Positions 22,598 to 34,000 of a stretch of DNA of 64,000 nucleotides are shown here, piece after piece (position 1 is the first letter of the stretch; every line of letters begins with the position of its first letter). The stretch is from Lineus longissimus (taxonomy: Eukaryota > Nemertea > Pilidiophora > Heteronemertea > Lineidae), in NCBI RefSeq assembly GCF_910592395.1, contig NC_088318.1, positions 18,042,349-18,106,348 on the forward strand, written 5' to 3'. Position numbers and translations under genes: made by a program. The notes under the pieces are model-generated. The model did no database searches, had not been told where the DNA came from, and saw nothing but the letters and a program-made list of their open reading frames with translations.

Positions 22598-25177
22598 ATG
22601 ATGCGTGAGCCCCCTCACGAGCACTACCATACGACGGGCGATGTCCAACACGTTGGGACCCTCCACAGCGAAAGCAACATCTTCAGCCTTGAACGCAGAC
22701 GATCGTCTCTGTACGACACCCTGAAAACACAATGGCGGCGTTTGTGGCAGAGCGGAAGGGAAACAGAATCTGGCGTGGAGCTTGTGCGAGTTCATCAAGG
22801 CGGGGATGAACACTGCATGCAGAATGACCACGTAAACTACGGCTATGAAATGCACGAAGAAGGCAGCATACATCATGGCATTGTCTCTGGTTATGAAAAT
22901 CAGTTACTGCATCGTGATTCCCTTACGATCTCTCACATTCCGAGGACTGAAACCCTTCAAGTGAGGGAAGACGCCACACTCTCTTCCCTGGTAGAAGAAA
23001 ATGGCTCTGCTGATAGTTCCAGCGTGGATTCTGATTGGTGCACGATCGGGCCGGAGGAAGATGGTGTAACAAGTATGGCAGTTCAACCCGTTGGGAGCAG
23101 TTTTACTCCGCCGAGAGAGTCTCACTGTCATCACGTGCACGAGTACTGTGGCACTTGTCAAAGGACACTGCAGCTATGCCACGCGAGAAGTGCACGGGAC
23201 TGTCCTTTTCTCAAGCAAGCGCTCCCTGGTCTTGTTGTTGCTCACCATGTTGCAGTGGCATGGCGGGGAGAGCTACCATCAAACGAGAACACGGTCTTTT
23301 CAACGGCGACCATCCACGCCGACCAGATGACCGTACAAACGGTGGAACAGAATTCTCATCTCAGTGGCCTAGCTATTGGCATTAAAAAGGTTGTCGTTGA
23401 GAAGATAGGCAAGAAGTTGGAGCCGCTTTACTCTCGCACTGCAGAGGACTGCCCGCGTTACGTTACGCTTCATGTCAAGAAAGGTCAGAGGTATCTTCAC
23501 TTCAGCGAGTATAGGGACTGGTTTGAGATCCTTGAAACCGACGATGCTGATGGCTACGATAGGTTCCTTCGCCGGGTGAAGACGGCTGTCGAACGGGACC
23601 AAGTCCTCCAGACCCGGTTTTGGTACGTCGAGAATTCGCACGTCATGAGCATAAAATCTCGCACGACCTTTCCCTGCTCGTTCGAGTTCCCATTCCTCAT
23701 TGCGTGTGTCTCAACATCGAAGAAGGTAGTCAAGAAGATGATGGAAGCAGGTGTCGATGTGACAGTACAGGATAAGTACAAATGCAACTTCGTCCACGCG
23801 ATAATCCTAGCTGCTTCTGAGTTTCGTGAGCTGGAACCAAAGTATATGGAGATCTACGAGGAGGTTATTAGTAAGGTGGACAAGGCAAAAAAACGCCAGC
23901 TGCTTCATGAGCAGGATGAAGATAGGTTCAGACCGCTGGAATTGGCGGCGAAGCTTGGTATGTACGGGCTATTCCGGTTGATTCTTGACACCAAAGGTGT
24001 TTACCTGAACGAGAGCTTGGTGGCGTGGAAAGGCCTCCATAATATTGTCAGGTACGACTTCACGGAGTACGAAGACCATGGTTCGCGATACCGGCAGCTT
24101 CGGCACCCACTTCGGATGATCCAGTTCATCAAGACGAACCACATCGATAGCTTCCTGGCCCACATTGAACGCAACCCCGCAGTCAAAGAGTGGAGATGCA
24201 GGAAAACCAAGCAGTTCCTCCCTTTCATCATGGCATGGTTCATCTACCGCTTCATATTCCTCACGTTGATCATCTACCATGGTTTTGCGGACTACAGGGG
24301 TGCATCAATGTTGGACTATGGCGAAGATGACTACAAGCGGCTTCCGAAGTTAAATGGGCAAATGCAGGCTCTGAGCCTTTTCCTCGCAATAGCGTCGCTC
24401 TTCATGATCATCTTCGATATCATTGAACTTATCATCGATTTATGTGACAAAGACAGAAAACAAGTTGACAAAGTTCACGAAGTCAGCGTTCCTTTCCTGT
24501 CGAACAGAAACTTGTACAGATACACGAATTTCATTCTGTGCTTCCTTTGCATCACGCAGTACTTTCTCGCGCAGTTTCGTGTCATCAAGATCGTGTATTT
24601 GTCATTTAAAGGAATGACTCTGTTGTTCACCTTGTTCAGCGGACTGCAGATTTTAGAACTTCTCCCCTTCATTTCTACAATTGCCATGTATATTCAAAAC
24701 ATTGTGGTCGTCCTCTTACACTTCATCGCCTTCCAGACGATCCTTAGACTGGTTCTATTCGCGTTTCTTCACGGCTCTGGGACAAACCTTGCAAAAGACA
24801 CTGCCGATTTCCAGTGGTTAGGCGGCGGGGTGTACGGTGTCTTCTGCTTAGAGCGCATTGGGCGAAAGTTTGGCGACAATCCGCCCTTTTATATCAATTT
24901 TATCCACCACATGATGTACTACGTCTGCAACGTTATGCTCACCAGCATCCTCATCACTATGATGACAGATCGCGTGTCGCAGATGACAAAATACAAACAT
25001 GTCTTGTTGTCGCTCCGACACCTGGAAATGGGGATTCTCGTCGAGCAAAGATTGGCGAAATTCTTCACGCCGTCCTACCGCGGGGAGCGGGGATTTCCAA
25101 GGGGTGTTTCGCCTTTTACAATTGACGTAGCCAAAACGGTCATTCGATTGCCGCAGTATAAACTCTCATCAACCTAG
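22598..25177 (+). CDS. TRP-like ankyrin cation channel 2, single exon
   Basis: This 859-residue frame is a paralogue of the preceding channel, with extensive identity from about residue 290 onward (ETDDADGYDRF, KYKCNFVHAIILAA, RFRPLELAAKLGMYGLFRL, LIDLCDKDRK, FRVIKIVYLS). It keeps the N-terminal Cys/His motif at ~176-206 (HCHHVHEYCGTC...CHA...CPFL) but lacks the 16-residue repeat and the long charged segment. Six membrane segments span roughly 541 to 795. The S6-like helix reads NVMLTSILITMMTD, and the pore segment before it (GGGVYGVFCLERIG) differs strongly from gene 1, so ion selectivity may differ. It has no introns. Either Met of the initial pair could start. The two genes are 1.07 kb apart on the same strand, indicating tandem duplication. 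An AATAAA lies at 25652. Confidence 0.83.
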   Translation: MMREPPHEHYHTTGDVQHVGTLHSESNIFSLERRRSSLYDTLKTQWRRLWQSGRETESGVELVRVHQGGDEHCMQNDHVNYGYEMHEEGSIHHGIVSGYENQLLHRDSLTISHIPRTETLQVREDATLSSLVEENGSADSSSVDSDWCTIGPEEDGVTSMAVQPVGSSFTPPRESHCHHVHEYCGTCQRTLQLCHARSARDCPFLKQALPGLVVAHHVAVAWRGELPSNENTVFSTATIHADQMTVQTVEQNSHLSGLAIGIKKVVVEKIGKKLEPLYSRTAEDCPRYVTLHVKKGQRYLHFSEYRDWFEILETDDADGYDRFLRRVKTAVERDQVLQTRFWYVENSHVMSIKSRTTFPCSFEFPFLIACVSTSKKVVKKMMEAGVDVTVQDKYKCNFVHAIILAASEFRELEPKYMEIYEEVISKVDKAKKRQLLHEQDEDRFRPLELAAKLGMYGLFRLILDTKGVYLNESLVAWKGLHNIVRYDFTEYEDHGSRYRQLRHPLRMIQFIKTNHIDSFLAHIERNPAVKEWRCRKTKQFLPFIMAWFIYRFIFLTLIIYHGFADYRGASMLDYGEDDYKRLPKLNGQMQALSLFLAIASLFMIIFDIIELIIDLCDKDRKQVDKVHEVSVPFLSNRNLYRYTNFILCFLCITQYFLAQFRVIKIVYLSFKGMTLLFTLFSGLQILELLPFISTIAMYIQNIVVVLLHFIAFQTILRLVLFAFLHGSGTNLAKDTADFQWLGGGVYGVFCLERIGRKFGDNPPFYINFIHHMMYYVCNVMLTSILITMMTDRVSQMTKYKHVLLSLRHLEMGILVEQRLAKFFTPSYRGERGFPRGVSPFTIDVAKTVIRLPQYKLSST

Positions 25178-27102
25178 ACTAGGTCAATATTTTGGCAATA
25201 GTGTAACTTCAGCCCTGTAAAGTCTCTCTAGTAAAACTACTAGAGTATTTAAAATGTTCGAAACCTGTTGAACATTTAGACAGTTCATCTATAAAGAAGT
25301 TAGCGTACTGGCATTTCCTTCCTGCTCGCAGCTCAGTAAAATTTTAGTGAATGAGCAAGAAAAGGAGGACACGTACAGGTATGGAGAAGGTGGAACCTAT
25401 AAGCCGGCCCTATCGCGTTCGTTCAACTAGTTGAAATTTTAACTTGAATTTGAGAATTTCCAACTGTGGGAATACGTACTGCGTATGACATCTAACAAGA
25501 CTGTTGTGCAGACTGCATACAAGTTCCATAAATGTCAAGTTTAAGCGCATTTGCGTGTACAAAAACGGCACTGATTTCTTTGAATTTCTGATAATAGGAA
25601 CATTCTTAATTCATAATTATTCTGATATAACTATATTGAACTTATTAATGGAATAAATGTCTTATCATATAGGATGTAATGTTTCTCATAATCTTTTACT
25701 CAGGATTTTACCGGTGTTTGATCGGTTTGCACGACTATCCATACCAAACTACAAACGTAACGGGTCTGGAAACACATCCTATCCGGCCCGGACTCGTAAA
25801 TGGTATGCAATTTGAATGCAAAATGCACTTCAGTCGCTGCGATAAACATGGATTTTCCCAAGCCTCACCCCTTATCCAAACTATACACCCTATTTGGCTC
25901 TATTATTGGCTTCGCCAGCCTGGACTAACATGCCATACGCTGCAATAAACAACTGAAGACTTTTGCCAGCCTCCCTCGATGTACCCAATCAATCCATGAT
26001 GGGCTCATTTCAGTTGAGCAACAGGCCATATTATGTTGCCTCTGGACTGATCTCGCTGGACTGCGATGGATATATCCATAGATCTGCACTAGATGTGGAC
26101 AGTCGGGTAGTTTTACCCTTCACACTCGCAGAATCGACTGTCCCCCTACCCTAGATGTCTGCGTCACCGACAGTGTATATTCTAAAAAGAGATTTGCGCA
26201 AAACAGCACACATCTTCGCATATCCTTGTTAATTGCAAAGACGAATACGCAGTGTTCTCTGTCAATCAGTTTATCACCACTTGCCCGAATTGGTGACCAA
26301 TCCTGCTTTGGCGACAACTCGCAGACATGGCAGATCAGGGATCCTTGCTCGACGGGTACTGACGAATGGACGAATCCAAGCAATGTCTTACTGTTACAGA
26401 GATTCTTTTATTTTCATGTGAAAAACATGAATAAATAGGTAAGCACATTAGATACAAGAACATGATTTGAGAACGTCAGATTTGTTTCAGCAGGGTTTTA
26501 CATGGCACATTACAAACGGGAGTTCAGCACTGTTGATCAGGTAAAAAATTCTAACAGTAGAAAAAATACATGTAAATACATGATGAGATTCAATCTAAAT
26601 CTCCCTCGAGGAAGTCGCTCCAAAGATGGATCGTCTATTTTGTGACGTTTTTAAGGGACGTGAATATAGTAGCGTTATACATGTCTTGAATAAAGCAATA
26701 CATTTATCATCGCATTCAGGGATTTTCGAAAGCAAAAAAGTCGGGTTAATTCGTCGGATTGTTCAATCGAAAGTGCCGAATTCTGTATCCTTGAGAAATG
26801 AGCCGATGGGAAGGCTTCATTGTGGGGTTAATAGTTTACCATCGGAAATTGCTGAATGCGTGATACAAACCTAATTAGTTCATTCAGATTATATCAGTTA
26901 AGAGCAGAGGTTGCCAATGAGCATTTTATCACACAAACATTAAATAGCAGAAGTAGGCCTATTTGAATGTACCCTGGATTTGCAATTGAACGTACACGTT
27001 CACAGCTTTTGACACAGGAGGCATTTTAAAAAACAATCGTCAAAAGCTCTAATTGAAAAACCTCAATTTCAAATGTCATACTTTGAGCGAACGTTCAGGT
27101 CT
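25178..27102. other. 3' UTR of channel 2 and convergent intergenic region
   Basis: A poly(A) signal AATAAA at 25652-25657 probably ends the channel 2 transcript. On the minus strand an AATAAA equivalent (TTTATT at 26407-26412) could serve the FAS1 gene. Open frames of 60 to 90 codons here show no protein-like features. Confidence 0.5.
26756..26850. repeat. Dispersed repeat copy
   Basis: caatcgaaagtgccgaattc and the following aatgagcc and ggttaatagtt resemble 31380-31470 (caatcaaaagtgccaaattc, aatgagcc, gctaatagtt). These are two copies of an unidentified interspersed repeat on the same strand. Confidence 0.45.
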
Positions 27103-29527
27103 TTAAAGTCGGCCAAACTGTTCCATTCGTTGCACCCCGACTCCGAAAGCTTTCTTCAGCTGCATCCAAGGAAGGGGCTTGTTTTCGGACGTGGTCTCCT
27201 TCTCAACTGGTGGTGGAATGAGAACGGCATCAATAAGATGGATGACACCATTGCTGACGGACAGGTTCGGCCCCCACACGTTTGCGCCATTCACCGAAAC
27301 TCGGCCTGAAAATACAAGACATCAAGATAAAATACAAACTAGTAGTCAGCAATTGTCTTACTTTGCTCGAAATAGTGTTCATGTAAAGATTCAAACTTGC
27401 AATGAAAAGATGAAATAATAAAATAATAATGAGTTCTTGTTTCGCCCCTTTCTAGGTTTCCTTATATACAAAGGCAGATATTTTGAAATAATGGTATGGT
27501 CTCAAGACGTTATTGCTTTAAAGATCCACGGTGATTGAACAAAAAATTAACATGTCAACAGTTAGTTTCGCATCGCTGAAGAATTACAATTTGAAAGTCT
27601 TACCGCTCCATGGACACTTTAAGATCTTCAGACTTTTGCCTTCAACGGTAGGAACGGACGTAAGGCCTCCGTCAATGCCATCGGAGTAGATGGTTCCAGC
27701 GACCACGTGGTAGGTGAGAAGGTCTGGAAAAGGACGATAAATGTAAGACGGAGTGGGGCGGCAAATAAAGTATCGCTGGTAAACATATCCTCTCGTAGAA
27801 GGGCGGGAATAAGGCTTCTCTTTTCCTTACCTGCGAGGGCTGTTTTGTTATTGAGGAGATCATCCAGTTTCTCCTTGGGCAGCTTGGCAAAAGCTCTGTT
27901 AGATGGAGCAAAGAGCGTGAAGGGGCCTTCGCCTGGAAAGCAAAATGGTTGAGTTAGAAAGTCAACTGCTAAGATCGAGATTTTCTTCCAGATACGATTG
28001 CAGTTTGGCCTGGCGTCAGTCTTTGGTACGGTTTGTAAAGTATTCTACTAATATCTTAGAAATAATCACTTCGTTCCTAGGACAAGATAAGTGCACTAAG
28101 TGAGGCAATCTAAACGTAAGAGGGATTACTTGGGGACGAGATTGATGGACATAGACTCCTCAAAAACTGGGGGTCAGAGCCCCACTGCCTGTATCCAGTC
28201 CTGCCTACCTTGTAGAGTCTCGACTAACCCGGCTGCTTTGACCGCCGTCACCAGGGTACTAGATACCTTCTCGAACTTGCTGAGGACGGTAACGATGTCA
28301 GAGACAGGGACGGGGAACATGACCTTGTCAATGACATGGATCACCCCATTGGAGGCCTTCTGGTCGACTTTTACAACTTTGCTTCCAGTGGCGGTGACAA
28401 TCTAAAAAAAGGAATTGCGCAGTTAGTATTGAAGAGGTTTATTACATCATTTTGCACCATACCTCGTAGTTGAAATAATTCGAGCCTGGCCCAATACACA
28501 GTCAATTGTCGCACCTAGGCCAATATTCCCATTGTTCTACCGCCTTATCGAGGGGTCGTAAGGGCAGATCTTGATGACAACATCAACCCCACAAAACAGC
28601 ATACATGAGGGTTGATAAACCGAGGAGGGAAAAAAAGGTAACGTTATTTTTTAATGGTAAGTGATAACCTAGAGTGTGGCCTCACCTTGCCCTTGTCGTA
28701 AATGTTGACACGGATGTTGATGGCTTTTCCGTCGACTTTGAGAAGACTAGGAGCGAGCAGCTCATTGGACAGCTGCTTGGAGAGCACTTCACCGGAAATG
28801 ACGTGGTACGTGAGAAGCTCGGCAACGCGAGTCTTGTTGGCGAACAGTTCCTTCTTCAGATATGGGCATCTGAGCATTTCATCGAATGCCTTGTCAGACG
28901 GGGCGAAGACCGTGAATGGACCTGAAATATCATTCACATTTTTTTAAATCCGCCGTTCGTACCTGGGCCTTTCTTCCCAATGTTCTACTATCTTATCGAG
29001 GGTTATCAAGGCAAATTTTATAACATTTACCAATGCGAAATAACTTTCATAGGCATCGATAGGCCTAGATCGTCAAGGACAAAGAAACGTAAAGTAAGCC
29101 AATTGCGGACAATGCCATAAGCCAGTACGTGAGCCTTCGTTCCAGGTGAAACGCATGAATAGTCCGTCCACAAACTTCATCGAAATTGTCTGTCACCGTG
29201 GTCGCAGCAATTTATTTCGCTTGTTTGCACGGCGCGTTTCAAAAGCTCAAGGGTCAAGATCTCATGACTTTTTTTACGGTGTCTTTCCAATGAGAAAAAG
29301 AAAAAAGACTTACCTCCCGTCTTGATGGTGTCTGCAAGGCCGGCAAATGTGAGATATTCAATTAGTTTGTTCAGCCGGAGTTTTTTCGCAACTTCGACCA
29401 AGTCCTTGGGCCTGTCGGCTTTTACCTCCTCTGTCCAGGCCGAATCATGAAGCTCGTACGGGAAGTACCAGTCTTCAGCGCACAGAACCTGCGAGATGCA
29501 GAACACCGCTAATATGAACAACTTCAT
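27103..29527 (-). CDS. Secreted protein with two FAS1 (fasciclin) domains
   Basis: The predicted product is an extracellular adhesion or matrix protein of 355 residues. Minus-strand exons, all in phase: 29527-29314, 28921-28686, 28401-28209, 27932-27831, 27723-27604 and 27305-27103 (TAA). Residues 1-17 are a signal peptide (MKLFILAVFCISQVLCA). Domain 1 has the H1 motif TVFAPSDKAF (~75-84), LLTYHVISG (~107-115) and GVIHVIDKVMFP (~169-180). Domain 2 has TLFAPSNRAF (~220-229), LLTYHVVAG (~250-258) and GVIHLIDAVLIP (~308-319). There is no transmembrane segment or GPI-type tail, so it should be soluble or matrix-bound. FAS1 proteins such as periostin and TGFBI have four domains; two-domain forms are common in invertebrates. 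The adjacent gene on the same strand is a transglutaminase, a matrix cross-linking enzyme; whether they work together is unknown. Confidence 0.92.
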
Positions 29528-31032
29528 GGTGCTGGTCTGGAAGGGACCGAGACAGACTGAGGAATGATAATAAATGTCTTGCAGAGACCGTGAATCAGCT
29601 TATTTTGGTCACAATACCAGTCTGGAACAAAGGTCACGTGAAACCGGCGTTTCATAAACATTCAACCTCACCCCAACGATAATCGATTTTCATATTATGA
29701 AGTCCATTATTCCCATGGCCCAATAACATGAATAACCTGTGGCCTGGGTTGATGTTTCATAAGAGGCGATGTTATGTTATGTTAATTTGTTACGGGTCAC
29801 GAGAATCGTATTGGCAATGGCACTTGAGCAATTGAGAACAGTCAGCCCTTACAAGATCATTATATGATATTACAAAATATCGGCCCACTTGCACAGTAAG
29901 ATAGGCAAAGCCTAGTAGTATGTCCCAGCTACGCTTTCTCAAGTATCCACCAAGAAAAGAAGGTGTAGTTTCTGCATGAGATACAGTTTATATTTTTTTT
30001 AAACAGCCCACATTTAGCTCCACACTCCTGGTGTTTGGTGAGACGGACAATACCTCTATTTTAAAGCCACATGGCCTTTCAAATAAATGGCACTCCTCTC
30101 TCAAAATCATAAAAAGCTCCTTTACTCCCAACCATGCACTGTAGTGTGCTCACTCATTACTGAACGTATGTCAGGAGCGCCATCTATCTCGTCAGGAGCG
30201 TGGTATTTTGACTACAATACCGGTTAACCAGTATCATATTTGAAAAAGAAAACATAGGCCCGAGTATGGCAGGGCTTTAAATATCTTTTGACGGATCGAC
30301 GGCATACATGGATACTCGAAGACTCAATTTGGGAAAAGTTCTCACTGTTCTCTAGAACGCAAAATCATTGAGTGTGTTATTTTGGACACGACATAATCCG
30401 ATCTTAATATATTGCAAACTTGTAAGATAAGATTTAAGTGATACTGAAGTATCTATAAAGCGAACATCTGCAAAACGTTTCTCCAGTTTCTTCATTCACA
30501 CCTGTCTGAAAGCGGCACTTCCTGTTTTATTGACCAGTCATTCTCCAGGGTTGTGTACAGAATTGTACCAATCACTACCGAGTAATGGGTAGGCCTCCGG
30601 TCATGTGACCCTATCACACGTTCGTTTGGCGCATTTACATTTTCAATAACATGTATTTTTTGCGTAGTAGTAGTATACTATGGAATATAAAAATATATGC
30701 TGCATACCTGATGTACATTGTGAAAGCTTTCGTACCTGATATCCAAACAATACTAAAGTCACATGCTAACTTTTGATATAAAAAAATGTTAGACATCGAA
30801 AGTATGACAAAAATAAGACATTGTCAGATTATGCACTTTGTACCAGAAACAAAGTGAAGCACTTCCACTGTCCTCATAGAGCTAACTCTAAAATCCATAA
30901 GTTTTGTTACCCAAGATATAAAACATTGCCCGCCACGGAGGCTAACATGCCGAATGTCGCCCCGCCGGGATGCAATGTCTCCCGAGGGTTGTAATCTATA
31001 ATCTATGAACGAATAGCTTGACACAGCTCCGA
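29528..31032. other. Intergenic between FAS1 gene and transglutaminase
   Basis: No exon is recognised. It should contain the FAS1 promoter (just above 29527) and the transglutaminase 3' UTR. A minus-strand AATAAA equivalent (TTTATT) is at 30526-30531, about 500 bp beyond the stop. Confidence 0.5.
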
Positions 31033-34000
31033 TTACTCCTTCTTGACAGTGATATCCAAGCTTCCGCTAACGTCGACGAGTTCTGCAGAATGGAAGACAG
31101 CTACCAGTTGGCGGTTCTTGCCACAGCGGCGAGGCGTCATATCAACCAAGGCAACTGCTTTTTCACCTGGTGCAACGTTCCTGGAAACCGAAAGCACAAA
31201 CATCAGCTGATCGCTGCACCAGAACTGATGCAATGGCTTGCAATGCAAGATTTTCGAAAGAAGCATTTTGGATAGAGTCCCGGGGTAGTTCAGTCGTCGT
31301 CTATAACATAGTCTTCCTATATGACAAGGCCGATCCACTGCGCCCGGAGTATACATTTCGGTGTACTCCCGGTTGTGTCATCCAATCAAAAGTGCCAAAT
31401 TCTGCATCTCCGGAGTCCTCATTTGCAATGAGCCAATCAGATGGCTAATAGTTGCGGGGATTGTGCAATTGCGGCAGTCAATGGCTGTTACGGCACCGGA
31501 ACCGATGCAGTATTGCTCCAGGTGGTTGGTTGTACTACTTAAGGCTGGGGAGACTATCACTTACCCAATGTTCACCCTCTTTGCCCGCTGCAAGCCGGGG
31601 CCTTCGCACTGGTACTGGCATTTGGTGAGTGGGACATCCAAGGGATTAGTAAAGGAGATGTCATACAAGACCTGTTTCCCTACTACAACTTCCTTAGGAC
31701 CCTTAAACGAAACAAAGTCAACATGCACCACTACATGACACCGCTGCACTCAAAAAAAGGAATGGCATTTCCTTCAGTTGCCTAAATTGTAAACGAGTCC
31801 AGGAATCTGATGAAGCAACATGCAGACCCGGAGTTCCAGAGCAAGATCGACAAGCCCATCTCTTCACAAGAGGTACAGCAGATCGGAGCATTATTTCAAT
31901 GGGCTTCTCCAGAGTCAACGTTGTGAACCACAGTTGGTGACGATATGAACCGAATCAAGATATCTTGGTCTCGTTTTTCTTCCAGAAAGAATCCCAATCC
32001 ACCCATAAAGGTGCTTTGGGCCTCTCGGTGGTGGAAGTGTGGCCGGCTGTTCTTCTTTGGCAACCACGTATAACTTTCAAGCGCCTAAACGATGAACACT
32101 CACATTAATAACTAGATCAGGTTTGATCAATCTGAAATCATCATTTTTGGCATAGGACTGGCCCGTCTCCTCAACATTGACCATGACACTGATCTTGATG
32201 TTGGCGAGCTCGACCAGTTGCCTCAGGTACTCATTTGGTTCCACCTTCATCGAGACTGAGCCCTCTGAGAGAAAACGGTGAATTACATTACCATTAAATT
32301 CGAGCTATTGGTTCTGAAAAAGCTCCAAGCTATCTGGGACATGTGTTACGTCCTAACCAATCACACGAGACCATGTGGTCCCGGTATTACGTTCCAACCA
32401 ATCACAAGAAACCATCTGGGGCGGTTGGTTACGTATTAACCAATCACAAGAAACCTTCTTGCAGCGTTCGTCCTTACCAACCACATAGACAATCTAAGAT
32501 CGCGGTTACCTTATAAATCATCATCGATACATGTTATGATACCACCTATCACATGTAACTACTTGGAACAGGGTTGCGGTCTGACTAATATTACATATCC
32601 GGGACAAGTTTCGCGTCGTAACTAATGGTATACGAGGCCAAGAGATGGGGGAGCGACATGGCATCCTCACTCACTTGTTTTCGGCTCCACAGCTATCTTC
32701 TGGTGTATGATCTTAAGCCTGTTCATCTCCAGTCCAGTGTAAAAGGTGACGGCCGCCGAGAGGGTGACACACATGTTCCGCTGTTTGTCGGACTTGTTCT
32801 CTATCTCCAACATCACATCGAAAGCTTCACCAATCAGCACGGTGTCCAACTCTTCCAAGTTGAATGCCATATCCTAAATCGAGGTAAATGGAATGAGGAA
32901 ACTCCTGCAGCTTTCCAAGTGACAAACGAGGTTGGAATCTTAATCCTAAAAACACTTAACTTTCAATGCAGTAAATGTCTAGGTCAACTTCAAGTTATAG
33001 TACTTCAAAATCTGCCAGTTTGACACATCTTCCATTCCTACAGGCAAAACTTGATCTATTTACAGTCGTACACTGAATGTATCTCTGGTATCATTTCAGT
33101 ATTGTTCGACGAAACGTAAAGTTTGCGTACCTCAATATCCTCTTCATATGTGACATCAGTGGTGGCTGAACTACAGGCTTTCTTGACGGATTCTCTCTCT
33201 TCTTTTGAACCTGAAGAAACACAAGATGTACACGTATCTCTAAAGCTCGGAACACACCGCGAGATTTTGTCGCAGAAACCTTTAAAAGTATTTATTGGTG
33301 GAGAAACAGACGTTTGCGACACCATCTCACTGATGCTAATATAACGAAACTACGTTCGCTACTCTTTCACCCCTGTGTGCTTCCAGCTGTGGGGCGATCG
33401 TAGAGACCAAGCGAGAAGAGTGGGCAAACCCTTAAGAAGGTTCTCCCTGATGTGTCCTCCCAATACTTCAACAATTTCCGACCTTTTAGTATTGCCCGCA
33501 AGCTAAGTAAGGCACGGCTACCTCTCTGACTTTCATTTTGAAACTACAACTCCAGCAACGAACAAAAAAGGGCTGGTCGAAGACAAGCTGACCCACCTTC
33601 AGCGTATTTGTAGGCCAACGTGACGTCATCTCTGTCCGGAAGTTTCTTGTCCGGACCTGTCTTCCCGACTGGCATTTTGGTGCTGATTTTCCGACCGATA
33701 CTGTAACGCCAAATAGAGTGAGGATAACATATAAGAGCATCATCGGCGTTCCAGTATTTAACTATTTTTACTGAGTCACATGAGAAAAGTTACCAATGAT
33801 TTCTCAGTGTCCTTTATTTTGACGGTACTCCGACAAGAGAGATGATCCCTGGCTCATTCAATTGAGTGGACACAGTAAAGCTACTCACGCAGATTTTTCC
33901 AGATTCTTTCTCCAAGTGCCGTCCGCTTGCTTTATCCAGTGCACCCTGTCCGCATTCACTTCAGCGTAGATAAAGCCGGCATCGTAAGGATACTGTAGCA

